Of a stretch of DNA of 64,000 bases, positions 12,201 through 21,200 are shown one piece after another. Location: assembly GCA_949775045.1 (NCBI GenBank), contig OX459096.1, forward strand, positions 39,603,316 to 39,667,315, in the 5' to 3' direction. The translations under genes and the position numbers were made by a program. The notes under the pieces were generated by a model, which had not been told where the DNA came from, made no database searches, and was given only the letters and a program-made list of their open reading frames with translations. Every line of letters starts with the position of its first letter. Position 1 is the stretch's first letter. The DNA is from Metridium senile (taxonomy: Eukaryota; Cnidaria; Anthozoa; Actiniaria; Metridiidae).

Positions 12201-15200
12201 TGTTTTAATTACAGACATTAGAAGATTTAAGGAAGCATTTTGATAGAGAAAACATTACATTGCTGACGTCAGAGTCATTACAGAATGATCCAAAATACCA
12301 AGTGCTGAATATCAAGGTAAGTACTTTATACAACATTATGTACCATGCAGTATAACACTCGATGTTATGAGCATTGTCCACCAAAAACACAAAAGAAATG
12401 TCACGTGGTGCCACATAAGTTCGCTCTAAATGCTAGATCGATGCTAAACCAATAATTGTAAACATAGATTTCATAATTCTTGTTCAGGTTACCATACAGT
12501 TCAAAATCGAAATTTCAGCTGCCGAAAATAAGTAACTCACTTATGTTACATGGACAACGTTTATGATATTGACTGCATTTATAATGACCCTAAAAAACTT
12601 CTATATTCACGATGCCTTCGTCTCAGGAGTTTCCTCTTATGCAGAAACTCTTGTAAAAAATTTCTGATGTGTAAAACATGTAAAAAAGGATTGTCTACGG
12701 TAGACTATGACTGCACAGAAGCCCATGCATGGATAAGGCTATTCAACGCCTTAACGATCACAGTGTTCAGTAAATGTTTGTAGATTGTGTTGATATTCAT
12801 TTTACAAGAAACCTTCAATAAAATAAAAATGGTCACCGTGATGTTAACATTAAATTGTCTATTTTTGATCTTAGAGCAAAGGAGCAAGGATAATCATTGG
12901 GATGTTTTATTCAGACATGGCAAGAAAAGTCTTCTGTCGAGTAAGCCTTTAGCCTGCCATTAGCCTGCCAATGGGTGATTTGCAATAAGAGGCCATAATT
13001 TTCGAGCAACTTTTGTTCTTTTTTTAAAATTTTACATGAATTCAAACCAATTATCAGTCTTTTTTTACTCCAATGATTAAAATACTGTTTGAAAATAGGC
13101 TTTACAGTATTTGAATAAACTTTGTGAAGCAGTGGTCTTCCTGTGGTAATTTATAAATACGAACCAGGTGGTCAGCGGTTATAAAATCAAAACAAACTTT
13201 TCTGCAAATACCAGGAAATTTTCTAAATGTTATGAAATTATCAAATTGATAAGAAACGTCAAATATTCTCGAGCAACTTTCGAGCATTTTTAAGATTTTT
13301 GAGCAACTTTTAAGCAACTTTTTGTTTTTTTGAGCAACTTTTGGGGAGATTATGAGCAACTTTTTTGAATTTTTGGAGCAACTTGTGGATAGCCCTAGCT
13401 TCAACAGTACTTCTAGACTTTTCTGATAATCCCCCAAGAGCTTTTACAATTGCATATAGCAATGCAGCAAACAAGTTTCTTATTTCTTTTATAAAATACA
13501 AATTGACATCTTTGATCAAAAGGCGCGTGTTGTGTGCTTTTATAAAGAACGTGCTACTTACAATCACAATCCGTAATTTCTAAAGCTGTTTTTTTTTTTC
13601 GTATGTCAAACAAGAATAATATGTTAACGCAAATCTGTTATATATGAGCCCCTCCCAGGGGGGATGCATGCTCCCATGATCCTTTGATCTTTTTGCATTT
13701 TCTCCCTTGTTCCTCATAAGTAAAATAACTGTCTCCCTGAGATGTTTTCTATACCTTATGTGCCCATGATCCCAAAAAACTATTGTTTTATCATATTGTG
13801 CTCCCTTGTTCCCTGAAAATAAATGCTCGTGCTTCCTTGATCCCTACTACCCCTGGGAGGGGCTCATATATGTGTTTAAAAGAGAGTATTTGGTATGTCA
13901 GGCATATAAAGAAAAGATGTACGGCGCACGGTATCAATGGCTAATTCCTGGATGGTTTAAGGAAAAATGGTGGGAAGACGCTGCTAACGAGAATCTAGGT
14001 TGTACTCCTGCACAGATCAAGCTAGCCGCCGGTAACTACTTTGCCATCATGGAGTCAACTTGGAGTAGCGATAATAGAACGACTATCAATGGCCAGGTAT
14101 AGTGATAAACGCCCGGCATCGGATCAAGCGAATCCATTTTTAACCCATATCTTATATCCATCACTCTCCATTGTGGCCCTCCTGTGGTGCTACCTCACAC
14201 TCACTGCCACTTCCTTAAAAACCAATGCACAATTTCTGTCAATTGTACAACTTTATATTGAACAAAAGACGGCAGCAGAACTCAAAAATCGATACCGCAA
14301 ACGTGTCCATCACTCTCCATTGTGGCTCTTCTGTGGTGCTACCTCACACCCACTGCCACTTCCTTAAAAACCAATGCACAATTTCTGTCAATTGTACAAC
14401 TTTATATTGAACAAAAGACGGCAGCAGAACTCAACAATCGATACCGCAAACGTGTCCATCACTCTCCATTGTGGCCCTTCTGTGGTGCTAGCTCACTCCT
14501 TATAAACCAATGCACAAATTCTGTCAGTTGTACAACTTTATATTGAACAAATTCTTATATTTTCATTACAAGACGGCAGCAGAACTCAACAATCGATACC
14601 GCAAACGTGTCAAGGCGTCACTTGTCAATGAATACTGTGTCTTTGGTTATGACGCAGTATGGGCTGCTGCATTATCGCTGAACAAGTCCATTGAAACCTT
14701 GCGGGCTCAAGGCAAATCGCTCGATGATTTCCACACAAATGATACTGAGATGGCAAATCTTTTCGAGAAAAACATTTATAGTCTAAATTACAGGGGAATG
14801 TCGGTAAGTTATTTGTATGCAGATCAATCAATTAATGATATTATAATACATTGTACTTACAATCTTTGCTCTGATTGATCGATAGCATACATTTTATTTT
14901 AGAAATCAAGCTAACTACAGATTATCGAATAAGTTATTGGCTAGCCAATAACCAATTCACTAATCTGTAGGTTGCGCCCGCAATGCATTGTTGACAAAAG
15001 GCGCCAAAAACAAAGACCGCTCGTGGCAAACAGCGTAAATTTTGTAACGCAATAAAGTTTTAGTTTGCAATCTTTTCTTTGATTAATCCTTTGTTACAAT
15101 TCAAAACAATGTATTATAAAAACATTATTGAATTCGGTTTTTGTAATATCCAAAATAATCACTCGTCCTTGATTATTTCGGATATCACAAAAACCTTATC

Positions 15201-18200
15201 CATGCAATAAGTGCTTAGTAAAGGCCGGTTCACACGGGCGATTTTTGCGGCGATTTGTCGCAGCGATTTTTAAGGCGATGCAAATTCGCGCGAGTGAACA
15301 ACCGGCGATTTTACTGCGATTCTTAAAATTCACGTCGCCGCGATATCGCAGGGGTTTTGAGCATATTCAAATTTCACCGCGATTCAGCTGCGATTTATTT
15401 CAGAAAACTGCGAAAATTAGAACTAGGAGTCCGGCCCAATAGGAAATGTGTAGCTATTTTCCGTCACATGCATGGAAAGATGAAGAAGATGAGATTCTAA
15501 TTGGATTCTAAGTTTATAAAAGCTGCAGTGAAATCGCCGGTTGTTCACACGTGCGTTTACATCGCCGTAAAATCGCCGTAAAAATCGCATCTCAAATCGC
15601 CGCAAAAATCGCCCGTGTGAACTGGCCTTAATACAGCATATTCTTCCCGGGAGGACTCAGGGGCAAAAGTATCAGATATATGATGGTCGGGAATGTTTTT
15701 AAAAAACCCTAAAAGATGCCTTTAACCCCTTATGATACACTGTACAAAATTACTCGATTCTGATTGGACGAAAGGAGTGCAATTAAATCATAAATCGTAC
15801 TCTGCAGAGTATTAATTAGTTTTTCAGTATATTATAAATAAAAAATCGCACGATATTCTCGTACAATTCTGACCTAAAAGGCTCGTCCAATTTGAAAACT
15901 TTAAAATTAAACATATCACTCAGTCGTACCTATAAATTATAAGATTTCCTGTACTACTAGGTACAGCACCACGAAAAAAAAACATTTAAAGAAAAAGCGC
16001 GGGAAACGATGGGATTTTCCTTTTTCGATACATTAGACGATACCAAAAAATGTCGAAATTATATATTTCTTCTAAATACTCTAAAAGATACCAAAATCGA
16101 TGATTTAGACTTATAATGATTTTGAGCTGTAAATTTAGTCTTTTTACTAACCACATAAAATTAACATAATGACGTATCAAAATCTACCTAAATCTATACA
16201 TTAGAAGATACCAAGAGATGTCAAAATTCTATATTTCTTGGGAATACAGTAAAAACCCGCATATAAGAACCACTATTTTTCAAGGTTAGGCTAAAGTGGT
16301 CTTATATAATTGGTATTTAGTGAGAAATTAGGCTAAGGTGGTTCTTAACTGGTTCTTATTTACAAAGCAAAAACAATTTCCCTTATATAGTGTTTTTTAT
16401 ATTATTTAAATTGTTATGTAGAAGCATCTGAATGATGAATGTATTCTTATTGAGAACTAGCTGATAATACATTTGTAAAACATTTTTCTTGCATTGATTA
16501 TAAATTTGGTAATATTCAGACTCAACTTATATTTTTTCAAATGACCAAATAAATCTTGAAACCTTTCATATAAGAACCAGTCTAACTTTTTAGCCTAAAG
16601 TGGTTCTTAATCCACTAGTTCTTATACGCGGGTTTTTACTGTACTCTAAAACATACCAAATTCGATGATTTAGCCTTATAATGATTTTGAGCTGTAAATT
16701 TAGTCTTTTTAAAACTGAACCACATAAGACTAACATAATGACAATCTTCTTTGGTTTCAGGGAGACATAAAGTTTGATAAATTTGGTGACCGCATTGGTC
16801 TTGTTGTAGTAGAGCAATTACAAGGTATATATTCACTGTCACTCTATACTACACGACCCGTCGGCATGTAGGAATAAGGAGGAGGGTTAGCGATATATTA
16901 TGGCACATTATTGATCCCATTACATCGTAATTATTGGTTTATGCTGGCTAAAATGCACCTTTACATCCTCCTATCTGTAAAACATCATCACCAGACATGC
17001 ATGTCGTCATTTCAGGATCCTGATGGGGGAAGTGGGATCAGGGATCACAAGCCTGGGATCGGGGATCATATACATTTAGAATCAGCTGGAATCAGGGATC
17101 GGGATTGCATCAATAAATTCAGGGATCAGAACATTTTTTGTGGGATCTTTTGCGATGAGAGATCAAACATTTTATAAAAAAAATCGGGATCAATCACGAG
17201 AGAACATCCCTCGTCAATTACTAAATCATCATCTCTGGATTCTTAACTTCTTTCTTATTTTATCGTCAATAAATCACCAAAACGCATCAACTCTGCATTC
17301 ATCACCATCACGTGGCACCTTTTAGTGTATTTTGCAAAAATGAATATTACAAAACTGTTGTTGTTGTCAGGTGATGAAAAAGTGAGGGTTGGGATCTACG
17401 ATTCATTAAAAAACGAAGTCCGTGCCGTTAGCAAAGAAATCCAGTTTCAAGGTAAAATATACAGCACAAAGAAATATTAAGCGAGCCTTGATCTGAGTAA
17501 TGTGCAGATCTCGAATGAAACTCAGGTAGACTGATAAATATTTAATTTAGTTGTAAATATGAATTTTAAGTCTGGAATTTCATTTCATTGTAGACATTTT
17601 ATCTCTTTATTGATTGATGTATCTGATTTCTAATAAAGTTTACTATTATATTGTTAGGACGATTATTGTATGTATTATATATTATTGTATGTATTATATA
17701 TTATTGTATGTATTATATATTATTGTATGTATTATATATTATTGTATGTATATTACTATGACTACTACTGCTGACCACACCCTTGATAACCACCATTAAT
17801 ATATTTTTAGGACGATTATTGTATGTATTATATATTATTGTATGTATTACCATGACTACTACTGCTGACCACACCCTTGATAACCACCATTAATATATTT
17901 TTAGGACGATTATTGTATATATTATATATTATTGTATGTATTACCATGACTACTACTGCTGACCACACCCTTAATAACCACCACTATTAACGGTTATGCT
18001 ACATGTGTTTTACTAGGAGGGAATCCCCCTGCTGACCAAACCCTTATTTACCATGAACTAAAAGCCATATCAATACCCTTGTTCATCTTCATGAGTGCAG
18101 TGGCTGCCATTGGCATTCTTGTTGCTACTGGTTTTCTAGTGTTCAATATGTATCATAGTGATAAAAGGCAAGTAACATTAATTATAAACGTTTGTCTATT

Positions 18201-21200
18201 TACATTAAAGTGCATATGACATGAAATTTTTTGTGGTCGTTTCTAGAACAAGGATAGGTGCTTAATACGACTCCGATATCGAAATCACGATTAAAAGAAC
18301 CAAGAACCATTTTATATGGTGGTATAGGGTTAGCGTTGCAAACAAAATGACGTCACAAGGCCTAGTGAACGGTCATTTTTTCAAGGCATATAGCACAATT
18401 TCAAAACGAAAATAGCACTTACAAATATGTTTTCATTAATCATGCTATATTCATGCCTCCAGTGCGCGACCAAATGAACATGTGACTAGGCCTTGTGACG
18501 TCATTTTGTTTGCAACGCTTAACCTATACCACCATATATAATGGTTCTTGGTTCTTTTAATCGTGATTTCGATATCGGAATCGTGTATAGCACCTATCCT
18601 TCTTCTAGAAACGACCACAAAAAATTTCATGTCATATGCACTTTAATTAACTGGAGTAACATTTGAAGACACTTTATCACCAATTCTTCTCAGTATTGGC
18701 CCAATAAACAGATATAAATTACATTAGATGTGTTGTCTTATTGGTATACCTTTTGAAGGTACTTAATCCCGATATTTTTAATAGACAAACTGGTAGTATC
18801 GTCGTGTACGGTTAACCAAGTACGTCATAGGTTTCCGAACACACGACTGGGACTTTGGTTCTCCTCACTTAGAAAAAAAAACGAGAAAGAGATGCTGCCA
18901 GGGTGATTCGAACCCTGACCCTTATAAGTGCCAAATGCTTAATACAACGCCTATCCCAACCCTCACCCTAAACCTAACCACTCAGCTATGAAGTGAATTC
19001 GGTTGGTCGTTCCTCCTTTTTTGTCATATTTAAACGATATGTACAAATAGTATGCACAAAAAGATATCTATATTATAATATACACTACTGAAGAGGAATT
19101 AATTTGCATATTCGGAAATTTGAATTTGAATAGAACTCCCCTGATCCCTGACAATTCCCGTACACCGCGATACTACCGACAAACTGGTCTACACTTTGTA
19201 AATACACTTGTTATGTAAATACACTTGTTCTAGTTACGTCTATTTGACCATTTCCCTGATTATGTGGGCCCTGCCACTAAAATAACATCCTTATATTCTA
19301 ACACCTATCCCCATTTACTCTCACTGCTGTGTTCATGGCAGCAAAGCTAATAAAATATAGCAATCATTTCAATTACTTGATGTAAATGCGATCAATAATA
19401 AATAATATCAATAATAAAGCATCCATAACTTTCTTGTTTCCTGCTTGGTACTAACACCTAATGTTTGGCTTTTAGATTCATAAAAATGAGCAGTCCTCGT
19501 CTGAACAGCATCACCGTCGTTGGTTGTATTTTTGTCTACACCTCGGTCATCATTTCTGGTCTTGATGGAAAGTTTCTAAATCCCTCTCAATACACTGCTA
19601 CATGTCAGGTATGTCACGCTAGCTTTATGCTGTAAAGAATCGAATTTGATCAGTTTTTGAACGCTGGACTATCATGCTGGACTATCGTGCGGGAGGTCAG
19701 GGTTCGCGCACAGACTTAGTTAACACTCAGGGTCTTTTGCCGAGCAGAAGCTGCTGTGCCACCACGTCTTCTTCCTTGAGGACGTTAAATTATACGCTTT
19801 GTATTTCCTAACTAAGGGGCTGTATACACCTATTTCAAAAAGGGTTGTCATCGCCAAAGGCGATAGGCTATAGGCGATAGGTCATTCCAAGACCCAAGTG
19901 TACTATGGGTATAATCTTAAATCGTGAATGCCACCGTGTTTATATTTTAATATGATGTCAGCTCCAACAATCGCTGTTTAGTGGAGTTGGCATGATTGAG
20001 ATTCAAACACGACGGTATTCACGCGGCATTATATTCACGATTTAAGATTATACCCATAGTGCACTTGGGTCTTGGAATGACCTATCGCCTTTAGCCTATC
20101 GCCTTTGGCGATGACAACCTTTTTTGAAATAGGTGTATATGAAGGTGTGGTTTCCCTGCTAGCCGGGATAACTCTATTGTTTTGTGTCCCCAGGGGAATA
20201 TATAACAATAGAGTTATCCCGGCTAGCAGGGACAACTCGCCTTCATATAAACAGCCCCTAAGGGACGTTAAAGAGCCTGTATTTTTAATCGAGTAAAGAA
20301 ATCAGTGAAGACCAAACACTCTCTTTTATCACGGAAGGCAATAGAAGTTGAAACAATAGGTTTTGAATCCCCTGGGTCCCCTGGCCCTCGCTTTCACGAG
20401 TTTCAGATCGTTCCGAACAAAGCTTTTCGCTCTCATGCAAGGGCATAAACATGGCAACTGTGTTATTTAAGCCCATTACGCCAGCAGCCTATATATCATA
20501 TAAACAAATTGCACCACTTTTACACTTACATAATTTATTCGCCATTCTTAAGTTGCGCAAGGGATTGGGTCGAGTTGTCATCGGAAAGCATTTTGGGGCT
20601 GTCTTTGGGGACACTGCACTCCTTTTAAACCAAGCCGAGTTCTTTGTTTCACCTCACTGATATGTATTCGCTTCAATCTCATTCCATTTTGTTTGTTTGT
20701 AGATACAAACTTGGATATTCTGCATTGGTTTCACCTTGGCTTATGGTGCTATGTTCTCTAAAACATGGCGTGTACACATTTTGTTTTTAAGGAAATTAGA
20801 AAGAAGGGTTAGTATCAAACTGACATTCTTATTGTAGAACAACCCCCCAAACCACAGTAGAGTAGATTTTTGGTCGAAAAATATTTAAAGGGATTGTCGA
20901 TCGGTGGGACCATAGAGTTTTGGCCGGGAAAGATTAGAGAAATTGTCATTGGGACCGCAGAGTTTTGGCCGAGAAAGATTTGTACAGGCATATTGAGTGT
21001 GAGACCGTAGAAAAGAGGAACACACGGATCCCTATCCTTTCTTGTGTCGTTTACCTCGCTCTGTATGTCTCTCATGTAGTTTAAACTTTTAAAGTTAAAT
21101 TAAAAGTTGAGAATTTTCAAGAGTCAAGATCTACTTCCCTTTTTGTCTTTTATGTCCTCCCCTCCCCCCAGTTGTACATTTACCAAAACCTCACTCGACC

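Noticed and set aside
12550..12783. 77-codon plus-strand open frame between receptor exons 4 and 5
   Set aside because: In a different frame from the receptor, without splice signals that join, and no recognisable domain.
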